64,000 bases of DNA from Candidatus Defluviibacterium haderslevense (lineage in GTDB: Bacteria; Bacteroidota; Bacteroidia; Chitinophagales; Saprospiraceae). This document shows positions 1 to 8,360 of this stretch, piece after piece; the stretch's first letter is position 1; each line of letters starts with the position of its first letter. The notes beneath the pieces were generated by a model. It searched no databases. It saw only the letters and a list, made by a program, of their open reading frames with translations, and had not been told where the DNA came from. The stretch covers positions 3,361,501-3,425,500 of the forward strand of contig JADJRL010000003.1 of the NCBI GenBank assembly GCA_016712225.1. Reading direction: 5' to 3'. The position numbers were made by a program, and so were the translations under genes.

Positions 1-212
1 AGTGCTGAGATAATTTTTGGATGGCAGTGACCTTGATTTACAGCCGAGTATGCGGAAAGAAAATCAAAATATTGTTTGCCTTCAACATCATAAACATATA
101 CTCCTTCTCCTCGTTCCAGTACTACCGGAATTGGATGATAATTATGAGCTCCATATTGGTCCTCCAATTCAATAAAATAGGAAGCTTGTGAAATGGTCGA
201 TGTATTATTCAT
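1..212 (-). CDS. rocD: Ornithine aminotransferase, N-terminal part (cut by window edge)
   Basis: Reading the minus strand from the ATG at 212 gives about 70 residues beginning MNNTSTISQASYFIELEDQY. They include the segment GAHNYHPIPVVLERGEG followed by a G-x-x-YFDFLSAYSAVNQGH stretch. This is the N-terminus of class III PLP-dependent ornithine--oxo-acid aminotransferases, which convert ornithine to glutamate semialdehyde in arginine/proline metabolism. The PLP lysine lies outside the window. The gene starts 9 bp after coaE ends, so it is probably the last visible member of the leftward operon EamA-yigZ-coaE-rocD. The family call is firm; the exact substrate rests on the N-terminal sequence only. 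Confidence 0.85.
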   Translation of the reverse strand, partial: MNNTSTISQASYFIELEDQYGAHNYHPIPVVLERGEGVYVYDVEGKQYFDFLSAYSAVNQGHCHPKIISA

Positions 213-221
213 AAATTCGAA

Positions 222-818
222 TCACTGTTGAGATGCAAATTTAAGCAATTCCATATGAATCAGAAGCACTTGTTTGGTAATGAAAGAATTGCCATCATTA
301 TGGATAACATAATCTGCTTGAGCTAAAAGTTCAGATTCGTGTCTTTGATTTTGAATTCTGTTTCTTACCTGTAGTTCAGAAAGCTTGTCCCGCAGCATGA
401 CTCTTTGGATTCGAATGGATTCGGAGGCGCTAACTACAATGATTTTATCAACAGGTTGTGAGTGAATGACATCAAGCAATAAAGCAGATTCCTTAATGAC
501 ATAAGGTGTATTTTGTTGTTTAGCCCATTCTAAGTAGTCCAGTCCAACCATAGGATGTACCAAACTGTTTAACTGATGCAGTAAATCCGTATTTGAAAAA
601 ATTTTTGATGCAATAAATTTTCGGTTTAATTTATTTGTACCATCGTAAGCGTCTGAACCCAAAAGCAATTTTATTTTATGTGATAATCCAGGATCGTGTT
701 CCATAAGGTATTTTGCCCTTAGATCAGAAGAATAAACAGGCACTCCCAAATATTCAAAAATATGAGCAACTAAAGATTTTCCACTTCCTATCAGACCCGT
801 CAAACCGACATGTTTCAT
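222..818 (-). CDS. coaE: Dephospho-CoA kinase CoaE
   Basis: This 198-residue protein has the normal length for CoaE, which phosphorylates dephospho-CoA in the last step of coenzyme A synthesis. The N-terminus carries the P-loop GLIGSGKS (residues 8-15). It is followed by the CoaE-typical substrate region with SSDLRAKYL and LVHPMVG, and by an R-x-x-x-R-x-x-x-Q lid segment (QVRNRIQNQRHESE). The start ATG lies 1 bp from the end of the upstream yigZ gene, so the two are almost certainly co-transcribed. Nothing unusual is seen; all key motifs are present. Confidence 0.95.
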   Translation of the reverse strand: MKHVGLTGLIGSGKSLVAHIFEYLGVPVYSSDLRAKYLMEHDPGLSHKIKLLLGSDAYDGTNKLNRKFIASKIFSNTDLLHQLNSLVHPMVGLDYLEWAKQQNTPYVIKESALLLDVIHSQPVDKIIVVSASESIRIQRVMLRDKLSELQVRNRIQNQRHESELLAQADYVIHNDGNSFITKQVLLIHMELLKFASQQ

Positions 819-819
819 G

Positions 820-1479
820 CTATTTATTTATGATCGTTATTTCACAATTTCGAATATCCATTGGATCACCGATATCGGACATGCTGATCTTTTCATACTG
901 CGATTTCAGTTTGGTAAAAATAGTTATTTTGTCCTTATTAGGAACAAAGAATTCAATATGTGGATCATGAGTTAATTCCATTTTATCAATGGATATTTGA
1001 AGTTTTCTCAAAGTGCCCATAATAATTTGTATGCTAACGACATCACTTGCAAGATGATAAACACAGCCAATTGGTTTTTCAATTATGGTTGCCAATTCAA
1101 TCGCATTTTTTGCGCTCATTTTATAAGCGGTGATTAATCCGGAAGTTCCAAGAAGAACGCCGCCAAAATATCGCACGACAAAAATGATCACATTGCACAA
1201 TTTGAAATGATCTATTTGACCCAAGATAGGCTTGCCTGCAGTTCCACTTGGCTCACCATCATCATTAACTCGAAAATTATTGCCATGAATTCCGATTCGA
1301 TAGGCATAGCAATGATGTCTTGCTTTAGGATGTAAAGTTTTTATATGATTAAAGAGTTGTTTTATATCATCAGATGATGTTAATGGAATGGCATAAGAAA
1401 TGAATTTACTTCCTTTTGAAACATACAAACCTTCACTTGGTGTTTCGATTGTATAAAAATGGTAGGATTCTGTTGCCAT
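820..1479 (-). CDS. YigZ/IMPACT family protein
   Basis: This 219-residue protein belongs to the UPF0029/IMPACT family (YigZ in E. coli). The N-terminal domain has the family signatures KARHHCYAYR, NDDGEPSGTAGKPIL and VVRYFGGVLLGTSGLI in order (about residues 50-130). The C-terminal part matches the ferredoxin-fold DUF1949-type tail in position and length. The biochemical role of bacterial YigZ is not settled; the eukaryotic relative IMPACT acts on translation control. The gene sits tightly between the EamA transporter (3 bp) and coaE (1 bp), in an apparent operon. Confidence 0.9.
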   Translation of the reverse strand: MATESYHFYTIETPSEGLYVSKGSKFISYAIPLTSSDDIKQLFNHIKTLHPKARHHCYAYRIGIHGNNFRVNDDGEPSGTAGKPILGQIDHFKLCNVIIFVVRYFGGVLLGTSGLITAYKMSAKNAIELATIIEKPIGCVYHLASDVVSIQIIMGTLRKLQISIDKMELTHDPHIEFFVPNKDKITIFTKLKSQYEKISMSDIGDPMDIRNCEITIINK

Positions 1480-1482
1480 AAT

Positions 1483-2352
1483 TTATTTAAAATAACTTAC
1501 TAAAAAAATAGCAAGGATTGCAAAGGCCAAACCTATTTTTTTATGTTTTGAAGCTGGTTCATTAAATAATAGGATACCCAGACTACTGGAAATGATGATG
1601 ACCGTACAATTCAATAATGGAAATAATATACTGCCTGGAAGCCCATTATTCAGGGCTTTATTTAAGTAAAATATAGAAAAAAAATTGGGTATACCCAAAA
1701 ACACACCAGCAATCATTTCAATTTTAGAAATCCGAATTGTTTTTGTTTTTATGAAGGAAAATATTAAAGCAAAACCAAATGCAAAAATGAAAACATAAGT
1801 GGTTAAGACCAATTGAAAAGATGCAATGTTGAAGTTTTTTTTATTCAGGATAATAAATAATATTTCAATGGCTGATGAGATCAAGATAATTCCAAAAAGA
1901 TAGAGTTGGCTTTGGAGCGGTTTCTTAATAAGCGGCACATTTAATTTTGGTTTATAAAAAATAAAATAAAAGGCTACCGGTGTCAGGCCCACACCAATCC
2001 ATTGTAATAAAGTCAATCGATCTCCTAAAAAAACGGCTATAATAACGGTGATAACTACTGATAATTTTTGGACGACGGTCGCTAATGATAGGCCATATAA
2101 AACCACTGATTTAGCATATAATGTGAATCCCAAAATAAATAGGAATCCTAAAATAATGGAATAACTAAACCATGATGCCTTGTCCACCAATAAAATATTA
2201 TCTTGAAAGTAGAACCAACCAATAAGCCCGCAAGTAAGATAATTAACTAAAATGATTCGGTCCAAGGCATGAGCTTTTAGATCAAAATACTTAAACATTA
2301 ATCCCAGACAACTGGTACACAGTATGCAAATGAGTAGATACACCATATTCAA
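1483..2352 (-). CDS. EamA/DMT-family inner-membrane transporter
   Basis: This is a 289-residue, very hydrophobic protein with about ten predicted membrane segments. That is the length and layout of drug/metabolite transporter (EamA) proteins with two five-helix halves. The first half holds a VVQKLSVVITVIIAVFLGDRLTLLQWIGVGL stretch, and the second an equivalent PGSILFPLLNCTVIIIS/LLFNEPASKHKKIGLAFAI stretch, which are the paired EamA signatures. The substrate cannot be read from the sequence. It is the first gene of the leftward cluster; the 108 bp before it separates it from the divergent DUF1599 gene. Confidence 0.85.
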   Translation of the reverse strand: MNMVYLLICILCTSCLGLMFKYFDLKAHALDRIILVNYLTCGLIGWFYFQDNILLVDKASWFSYSIILGFLFILGFTLYAKSVVLYGLSLATVVQKLSVVITVIIAVFLGDRLTLLQWIGVGLTPVAFYFIFYKPKLNVPLIKKPLQSQLYLFGIILISSAIEILFIILNKKNFNIASFQLVLTTYVFIFAFGFALIFSFIKTKTIRISKIEMIAGVFLGIPNFFSIFYLNKALNNGLPGSILFPLLNCTVIIISSSLGILLFNEPASKHKKIGLAFAILAIFLVSYFK

Positions 2353-2460
2353 TACGAATGTATTAACATTTTATTGAATAAGGATTTAATTTAATTTAAC
2401 CCTTGAAAAGCAATATTTTATGCACTTTTGTAGCTCTATATTCATGTTTAAATTGAATTC

Positions 2461-2844
2461 TTGAGCAAGACCTTAGCCCAAAATGATCATATTTTACATA
2501 TCTGCAAAAACATCTTTGTGCAGAAAGCAAATGATTATGGGGCCTCTTGGCGATTTTTGCACCCTTCAACACGTATTGATCAAATTTATATTAAGCTTTC
2601 TAGAATACAATATATTGAAGAACAAAATCAACCATTAGTTGATGAAAAGCCAGATATTGAATATTTAGGTTTAATGAAATATTCCAATATGGATTTAGTT
2701 CAACTTAGAAAAATTGAAAACAACAAACTAAAAACCTTGATTTCTGAAGGAATTAATGCTAAAAACCTAGTTATTGTTATTTATGCCATCTTTGCATTAG
2801 TTAACTGGAGTGAAACTCAACCTTGTTCCTTTAAAATAAATTAA
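2461..2844 (+). CDS. DUF1599 protein, apparently internally deleted
   Basis: This 127-residue protein resembles DUF1599 (nucleotide-modification-associated domain). The first half has the family pattern: KANDYGASWRFLHPSTRIDQIYIKLSRI, then LVDEKPDIEYLGLMKYSNMDLVQL. Known DUF1599 proteins are about 180 residues because a second DYGEAWR-like copy follows. Here the text jumps from the end of the first half straight to KLKTLISEGINAKN, which is normally the tail of the second half. It therefore looks like an in-frame loss of 50-60 residues. The start is TTG at 2461; an in-frame stop at 2449 excludes earlier starts. It lies 1 bp before the DoxX-like gene, an arrangement common in Bacteroidota. It may be functional in reduced form or decaying. 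Confidence 0.7.
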   Translation: MSKTLAQNDHILHICKNIFVQKANDYGASWRFLHPSTRIDQIYIKLSRIQYIEEQNQPLVDEKPDIEYLGLMKYSNMDLVQLRKIENNKLKTLISEGINAKNLVIVIYAIFALVNWSETQPCSFKIN

Positions 2845-2845
2845 T

Positions 2846-4357
2846 ATGACAATAGTTACATTGAATCTTTACATTGGTGTTGCAGCTTTAATACTGACAT
2901 TTTTAATGTCCATGAAACAAGGACTCATTAAATCATGGTGGGTTAGTTTTTTGCAGAATTTTTGTGGCATATTGTTCATTTTTTCAGGATTTGTAAAGGC
3001 GATAGATCCGATGGGTACAGCCTACAAAATGGAAGATTATTTTAAGGAATTTGAATTGACATGTAAAGGTTCTTTTTTATCTTTTATGTCTGATTTATTT
3101 CCATTCTTATTGAAGTATGCCATTGGATTTTCTGTATTCATGATCATACTTGAGATCATGATTGGTATTATGTTAATCCTTGGAACCAGAAGAAAATTAA
3201 CAGTAGGTTTATTTTTTGGAATCATGGTATTTTTTACCATGCTTACAGGTTTTACTTATTTGACAGGCTATGTTCCGAAAGATGTCAATTTTTTCGAGTT
3301 TAGCAAATGGACGACTTTCGACAAATCATTTATGAGGGTAACAAATTGTGGTTGTTTTGGGGATTTTTTACAAATAGTACCAAAAACTTCTTTCTTTAAG
3401 GATATTTTTTTAATGATACCGGCTATATTGTTTTTATTCTTTTGGAAGAGGTGTCATGAACTTTTTACGCCTTCTCTTAGGTCATCTATTAGTTGGTTTT
3501 CTATAGTTGGTTTGTTCTTGTTTTCGTTGAGCAATTTTAAATGGGACGAACCGATGATTGACTTTAGACCTTTTTCAAATGGAACAGATATTAAAGCAGT
3601 TAAAGAAAAAGAGCAAAAAGCAATGGCAGATGTGGAGATTGTTGCATGGAAACTTAGAAATAAGACTACCAATAAGATTGAGGATGTTCCGGATAAGGAA
3701 TACATGAGTAATTTAGCCAAGTATCCAAAAACAGAATTTGAGGTATTGGATCAGGTCAAAAGTGAGCCAACTGTAAAACAAACCAAAATATCTGATTTTG
3801 CCATTTTTTCATTAGATGGTACTGACATGACAGAAATGATTTTAGATGAAACAAGAAATTTGCTAATCATTGTATGTCCTAAAATATATTATACTTCAAA
3901 ATCAGAAATGGTAACGATTCAGGATACCATTTATGTTCAGGATACCACATGGATAGGTGCTAAAAAAGACAGCTTTAATGTCCAAAGCAGAATATCAGAA
4001 ATTAAAACCAAAGAAGTAAAACAAAACAAATATTATTGGGATGCGGGATTTTTGGATCGATTGAACAAAGATATTTTGCCGAGAATAGACTCCTTAAAAG
4101 CCGATGGAGTGCAGGCATGCCTCGTTGCTGGAGGGGCAGGAGAGGAAGCTATCATGGATTTAAAGAAAACATTAGGCGTTGCATTTCCATTCTATTCAAC
4201 GGATGATATCTTACTTAAAACCATCATGAGGTCTAATCCTGGATTAGTGCTTATGAGGAGTGGAATGTTGATTCATAAATGGCATTATAGGCATATTCCT
4301 TCATTGGAAGAATTAAGAAAAGACTTTCTGCCATATAATCCAACGCTATTACATTAA
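2846..4357 (+). CDS. DoxX-like membrane protein, BT_3928 family
   Basis: This 503-residue protein has about five to six membrane helices in residues 1-230. They contain the DoxX-like segment GILFIFSGFVKAIDPMGTAYK and a TNCGCFGD motif. The soluble C-terminal half (about 290-500) looks like a thioredoxin-like fold: it has an FAIFSLDGTD strand, LLIIVCP in the place of the active-site strand, and GLVLMRSGMLIHKWHY near the end. It lacks a CxxC pair, so it is unlikely to be a redox enzyme in that domain. BT_3928-type proteins regularly follow DUF1599 in Bacteroidota, and the two ORFs here are 1 bp apart. Physiological role unknown. Confidence 0.8.
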   Translation: MTIVTLNLYIGVAALILTFLMSMKQGLIKSWWVSFLQNFCGILFIFSGFVKAIDPMGTAYKMEDYFKEFELTCKGSFLSFMSDLFPFLLKYAIGFSVFMIILEIMIGIMLILGTRRKLTVGLFFGIMVFFTMLTGFTYLTGYVPKDVNFFEFSKWTTFDKSFMRVTNCGCFGDFLQIVPKTSFFKDIFLMIPAILFLFFWKRCHELFTPSLRSSISWFSIVGLFLFSLSNFKWDEPMIDFRPFSNGTDIKAVKEKEQKAMADVEIVAWKLRNKTTNKIEDVPDKEYMSNLAKYPKTEFEVLDQVKSEPTVKQTKISDFAIFSLDGTDMTEMILDETRNLLIIVCPKIYYTSKSEMVTIQDTIYVQDTTWIGAKKDSFNVQSRISEIKTKEVKQNKYYWDAGFLDRLNKDILPRIDSLKADGVQACLVAGGAGEEAIMDLKKTLGVAFPFYSTDDILLKTIMRSNPGLVLMRSGMLIHKWHYRHIPSLEELRKDFLPYNPTLLH

Positions 4358-4372
4358 AAAATAATTACATTT

Positions 4373-4393
4373 AATTACAGTAATTCTGTAATT
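4373..4393. terminator. Inverted repeat before nusB, possible weak terminator or operator
   Basis: AATTACAG (4373-4380) and CTGTAATT (4386-4393) form a perfect 8-bp inverted repeat with a 5-base spacer, 16 bases after the stop of the DoxX-like gene and 38 before the chosen nusB start. The stem is AT-rich and the run of T after it is short. It could be a weak terminator or a dimeric-protein binding site; sequence alone does not decide. Confidence 0.3.
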
Positions 4394-4430
4394 TTCTGTT
4401 TATTTGCATGATCATACAGTAAATAGGTTT

Positions 4431-5366
4431 ATGCTTAGTAGGAGAAATGTTCGCGTCAAAGTGATGCAACAATTGTATAGTTTAGAGCAAGATAAAGAGT
4501 TGACTTTTGCCCAAGCAAAAAGAGCCTATTTTAAGTCTGTTGACGATACCTTTCTGTTGTATTTACTGAATCTTTATTGTATTGAAAAAGTATGTTCATT
4601 TGCTGTCGAAGATGGTATTAATCGAACTAAGAAGCACCTAAAGACTGAAGAGGATCTTAAGTTTTCTGATAAATTATATACGAACCCTCTCATTTCTAGT
4701 TTAGTGCAAAACAAAGCACTTCAAGCTAGGTATAAAAGAGAACAGTTTCAGGAAGGTCTTGATGATGATATGTTTAGGAAGATTTATAAAGATTTTTCTA
4801 AAGAGGCAGCCTATCAGAAATTCCTTTTGTCTGATTCCACGAAAGATGATTATATCGAAATTCTATTAGAACTATACAGAGCTTGTAGAAAGGCAGAACT
4901 ATTTAACGAAATCATGGATGATCGTTTTGCAAGTTGGACAGATGATAAATCTTTAGTCATTGGAGCATTAAAGAAATCCTTGAAGGCATTACCTACAGAA
5001 GGAGCATTTTATCAAGAGCATATTCCAGATGAAGATACCGTCAAAGATTTCGGTGAGTTCCTTTTGGAAAAGACGTATTACGAAAATGAAATGTTAGAAA
5101 ATCTGATTAATCCTGTCTTGGAAAATTGGGATTCTGAAAGGGTAGCGATAATTGATATGATTTTGATAAAAATGGGCATAGTGGAAATGATGAACATTAA
5201 AACCATCCCAACTAAAGTATCTCTTGATGAATATGTTGAACTATCTAAAAATTATAGTACAGATAAGTCTAAAGAATTTGTCAATGGGGTTTTAGATAAA
5301 TTATTAAAAAACTTGATTGAGCAAGGACACATCATTAAGGAAGGCAGAGGATTACTGGAAGAATAG
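4431..5366 (+). CDS. nusB: Transcription antitermination factor NusB (long Bacteroidota form)
   Basis: This encodes 311 residues from the ATG at 4431 (MLSRRNVRVKVMQQLYS), which matches the usual N-terminus of Bacteroidota NusB. An in-frame TTG at 4404 would add nine unconserved residues, so I prefer 4431. The C-terminal third carries the NusB core, with NWDSERVAIIDMILIKMGIVEM, IPTKVSLDEYVELSKNYSTDKSKEFVNGVLDKL. The extra N-terminal ~150 residues are normal for this phylum (about 310 residues versus about 140 in E. coli). NusB forms a complex with NusE (S10) on boxA RNA to support rRNA transcription. guaA follows after 55 bp. Confidence 0.9.
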   Translation: MLSRRNVRVKVMQQLYSLEQDKELTFAQAKRAYFKSVDDTFLLYLLNLYCIEKVCSFAVEDGINRTKKHLKTEEDLKFSDKLYTNPLISSLVQNKALQARYKREQFQEGLDDDMFRKIYKDFSKEAAYQKFLLSDSTKDDYIEILLELYRACRKAELFNEIMDDRFASWTDDKSLVIGALKKSLKALPTEGAFYQEHIPDEDTVKDFGEFLLEKTYYENEMLENLINPVLENWDSERVAIIDMILIKMGIVEMMNIKTIPTKVSLDEYVELSKNYSTDKSKEFVNGVLDKLLKNLIEQGHIIKEGRGLLEE

Positions 5367-5421
5367 TTTTATTTATCCTGTTTTATCCTTTTCATAAATC
5401 CATTCATAGATCAAATTATAT

Positions 5422-6957
5422 ATGTCCCAGAAAGTACTTATTTTAGATTTTGGTTCCCAGGTAACTCAACTCATTGCTCGACGGGTTAGAGAATTGAATA
5501 TATATTGCGAGATTGTGCCATTTCATGCTACAATCGATTGGCAAAGTGAAGATATCAAAGCAGTTATTTTATCAGGTAGTCCTGCATCAGTAAGACAAGA
5601 TAATGCGCCAAGTGTTGATTTGAATAAGATTGCAAGTCAGTGTCCCGTTTTGGGTATTTGTTATGGAGCTCAATTAATTGCAGCAAAGCTTGGTGGTGAA
5701 GTTAGTCCATCAAAGCATCGTGAATATGGTAATGCGAATTTGAAACAATTGGGATCAGATGCCTTATGGGAGGGAATTCCTAATGAAAGTCAAATCTGGA
5801 TGTCACATAGTGATACCATTACCCAATTACCTAAGGATTATACATGTATTGGGGCAACAGACGATATTCCTATAGCAGCATTTAAATCCACTCATACTGA
5901 GCATCCCATTTACGCTGTACAGTTTCATCCTGAAGTCGTTCATAGTCCTTATGGAACCCAAATACTGGGCAATTTTTTAATTGGAATTTGCCAATTAGAG
6001 GCTTCTTGGACACCATTTTCATTTGTTGAACATACTGTTGCAGATATTCAGAAACAAATAGGAAATGATGAAGTTTTATTAGCGCTTTCAGGAGGAGTTG
6101 ATTCTTCTGTAGCGGCTTTGTTAATGCATAAAGCAATCGGAAATAAATTAAGATGTTTCTTCATTGACAATGGATTATTAAGAAAAAATGAATTTCAAGA
6201 AGTTCTTGACGCCTATGCACATATCGGATTAGATGTAAAGGGCATTGATGCTAAAAAGTATTTTTTAAATGCTTTATCAGGAATTTCTGATCCGGAATTA
6301 AAACGCAAAGCGATTGGAAAAGCATTTATAGATGTGTTTGAACAAGCTGCTAAAGAATTTCCAAATGTGAAATGGCTTTGCCAAGGTACTATTTATCCGG
6401 ATGTAATAGAATCTGTGTCGGTTTTTGGACCATCAGTTACGATAAAGTCGCATCATAACGTAGGCGGATTACCCAAGAATTTGGCATTAAAGATCATAGA
6501 GCCCTTAAAGTTATTATTCAAGGATGAAGTCCGAAGAGTCGGTAGTACCTTAGGTTTGCCAAGTATTATCCTTAATAGACATCCATTTCCCGGTCCTGGA
6601 TTAGCGATTCGAATATTAAGTGAAATTACAGAAGAAAAAATTGAAATACTCCAAGAAGCAGATGCCATATACATTCATCTGTTAAAGGAATTTGGTTGGT
6701 ATGATCAAATATGGCAAGCAGGAGCTATTTTACTTCCAGTTAAGACGGTAGGAGTTATGGGGGATGAGAGAACTTATGAATATGTTCTGGCGTTAAGGGC
6801 GGTGAGTTCTTTAGATGGTATGACGGCATCGTGGAGTGAAATACCACATTCCCTTTTAGCAAAAATATCTAGTGAAATAATTAATAAAGTAAAAGGAATA
6901 AATAGAGTAGTCTATGATATTAGCTCAAAACCACCAGCCACTATTGAATGGGAATAG
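5422..6957 (+). CDS. guaA: GMP synthase (glutamine-hydrolysing)
   Basis: This 511-residue protein has the standard GuaA length. The N-terminal glutaminase has GICYGAQL with the nucleophile Cys near residue 80 and QFHPEVVHS near 168. The ATP-pyrophosphatase domain follows with LALSGGVDSSVAALL (about 220). The C-terminal dimerisation domain has HPFPGPGLAIRIL and ends in the conserved KPPATIEWE. It converts XMP to GMP with glutamine as the nitrogen donor. All active-site motifs are intact. Its last 44 bases overlap the start of the following lipoprotein gene in another frame, so the two are probably translated from one message. Confidence 0.98.
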   Translation: MSQKVLILDFGSQVTQLIARRVRELNIYCEIVPFHATIDWQSEDIKAVILSGSPASVRQDNAPSVDLNKIASQCPVLGICYGAQLIAAKLGGEVSPSKHREYGNANLKQLGSDALWEGIPNESQIWMSHSDTITQLPKDYTCIGATDDIPIAAFKSTHTEHPIYAVQFHPEVVHSPYGTQILGNFLIGICQLEASWTPFSFVEHTVADIQKQIGNDEVLLALSGGVDSSVAALLMHKAIGNKLRCFFIDNGLLRKNEFQEVLDAYAHIGLDVKGIDAKKYFLNALSGISDPELKRKAIGKAFIDVFEQAAKEFPNVKWLCQGTIYPDVIESVSVFGPSVTIKSHHNVGGLPKNLALKIIEPLKLLFKDEVRRVGSTLGLPSIILNRHPFPGPGLAIRILSEITEEKIEILQEADAIYIHLLKEFGWYDQIWQAGAILLPVKTVGVMGDERTYEYVLALRAVSSLDGMTASWSEIPHSLLAKISSEIINKVKGINRVVYDISSKPPATIEWE

Positions 6958-8338
6958 CTCATTAGTAGTCATTACACTATTCATGATGTTTTTATCAGCG
7001 TGCGCTGTAAAGAAATCGTCTATGCACACGATTCCTAAAACAGATAAATCGGAAACAAACAATCGCAATAAAAATAATTCACATTTGCCGGCTAAAGTAG
7101 ATACTATTGTTTGGAAAAAATCTTTTCCCGAAGATAAAGTAATTGTAAAATCCGATCCTGATCAATCCACTAATCCTTCAGACCAGGTAGTGATTAACAA
7201 GAAAAATAAAACAAAAAATAAATTTGTAAAAGAAGATACAGCATATCGGGTCTTAGCTTTAATGCCATTTAAAACATTAGATAATGATTCTACTGCATCA
7301 AAAATCAATACAGGAAGTTTGCGCTTTGTCCAATTTTATGCAGGAATCAAAATGGCATTGGAAGAATTAGATAATGAGCCGGGAAAAAAAATTATTTTAG
7401 ATGTCTATGATACACAATCCGGAGATGATACTAAAAATATTTTAGCGAAGTATGAAACAACTCCACCTCATTTAATCATTGGACCTCAAAAATCAGAATC
7501 TGTAAAATTTACTGCCGAATGGGCAAAAGCACATGAGACATCTTTAATCAGTCCTTGGGTAAGTAGTTCTACCATAACAGAAAGAAACCCATATTATATA
7601 CAGGCGAAAGCAGGATTAGCAGCACATTACAAATTATTGAATGAGCATGCAAGAAAAAATTATCCGGTTAAAAATATTTATTTGATTTCTAAATCTACTG
7701 AAGAGTCCAAGTCTAGATTTTTTAATGATAGCACATTGTATTCTGAATCTATTTCAGAGAAGGTTATTCTTGAAGATGAATTGGGAACTTCCCAGGAATT
7801 ATTATTAACCCCACTTTTAAAAGAAGAGGGTTCTACTGTATTTATTCTGCCATTAACTAGTTCTAAAGATGAAAATTATATTTATCAATTTTTGAGAAGG
7901 GTATCCATTGAGAAGGGGACCAAGGATGTAGTAGTTTATGGTACTTATAAATGGTTAGAATTAAAAAGTGATATTATTGATTACCTCAACATACAAAAAA
8001 TCAGATTGAGTATTAGTAATTATATAGATAATGATCAATCCGATGTGCGCAATTTTAAGAAAAAATATTTTGAGAAATATCGTGAATATCCTACAGAAGA
8101 AGCCTTGGAGGGTTATGATGTTGTAAAGTTTTCAATTCGTGCATTGAGAAATTACGGACCTGAGTTTCAATGGAAAGATATGAATACTACTGCAAATTAT
8201 TTGGAGACGAGTTATCAATTGATGCCCATATATAAATCCAAGAAAATTTCAGAAGACCCTATGGATGCCGATTATTTTGAAAATTCTTTTATTAAAATTG
8301 TTGAATTAAGGAGCAACAAATTCAAAATTATAGATTAA
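6914..8338 (+). CDS. Lipoprotein with periplasmic-binding-protein-like domain
   Basis: This 474-residue protein has a hydrophobic segment and the lipobox LSAC (Cys at residue 30), so it is probably a lipid-anchored envelope protein. A charged, low-complexity linker (about 35-105) leads to a type-1 periplasmic-binding-like domain (about 110-470), with ALMPFKTL, FYAGIKMALEELDNE, VYDTQSG, LIIGPQKSESV and YPTEEALEGYDVV. Related genes that follow guaA in Bacteroidota often also carry LysM repeats; I see none here. The ATG at 6914 lies inside guaA; a TTG at 6944 is an alternative start that keeps the whole signal peptide. The ligand is unknown. No ABC permease is nearby, so a structural or sensory role is as likely as transport. 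Confidence 0.75.
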   Translation: MILAQNHQPLLNGNSSLVVITLFMMFLSACAVKKSSMHTIPKTDKSETNNRNKNNSHLPAKVDTIVWKKSFPEDKVIVKSDPDQSTNPSDQVVINKKNKTKNKFVKEDTAYRVLALMPFKTLDNDSTASKINTGSLRFVQFYAGIKMALEELDNEPGKKIILDVYDTQSGDDTKNILAKYETTPPHLIIGPQKSESVKFTAEWAKAHETSLISPWVSSSTITERNPYYIQAKAGLAAHYKLLNEHARKNYPVKNIYLISKSTEESKSRFFNDSTLYSESISEKVILEDELGTSQELLLTPLLKEEGSTVFILPLTSSKDENYIYQFLRRVSIEKGTKDVVVYGTYKWLELKSDIIDYLNIQKIRLSISNYIDNDQSDVRNFKKKYFEKYREYPTEEALEGYDVVKFSIRALRNYGPEFQWKDMNTTANYLETSYQLMPIYKSKKISEDPMDADYFENSFIKIVELRSNKFKIID

Positions 8339-8360
8339 TTCTTGTAAAAAATCATTCACA

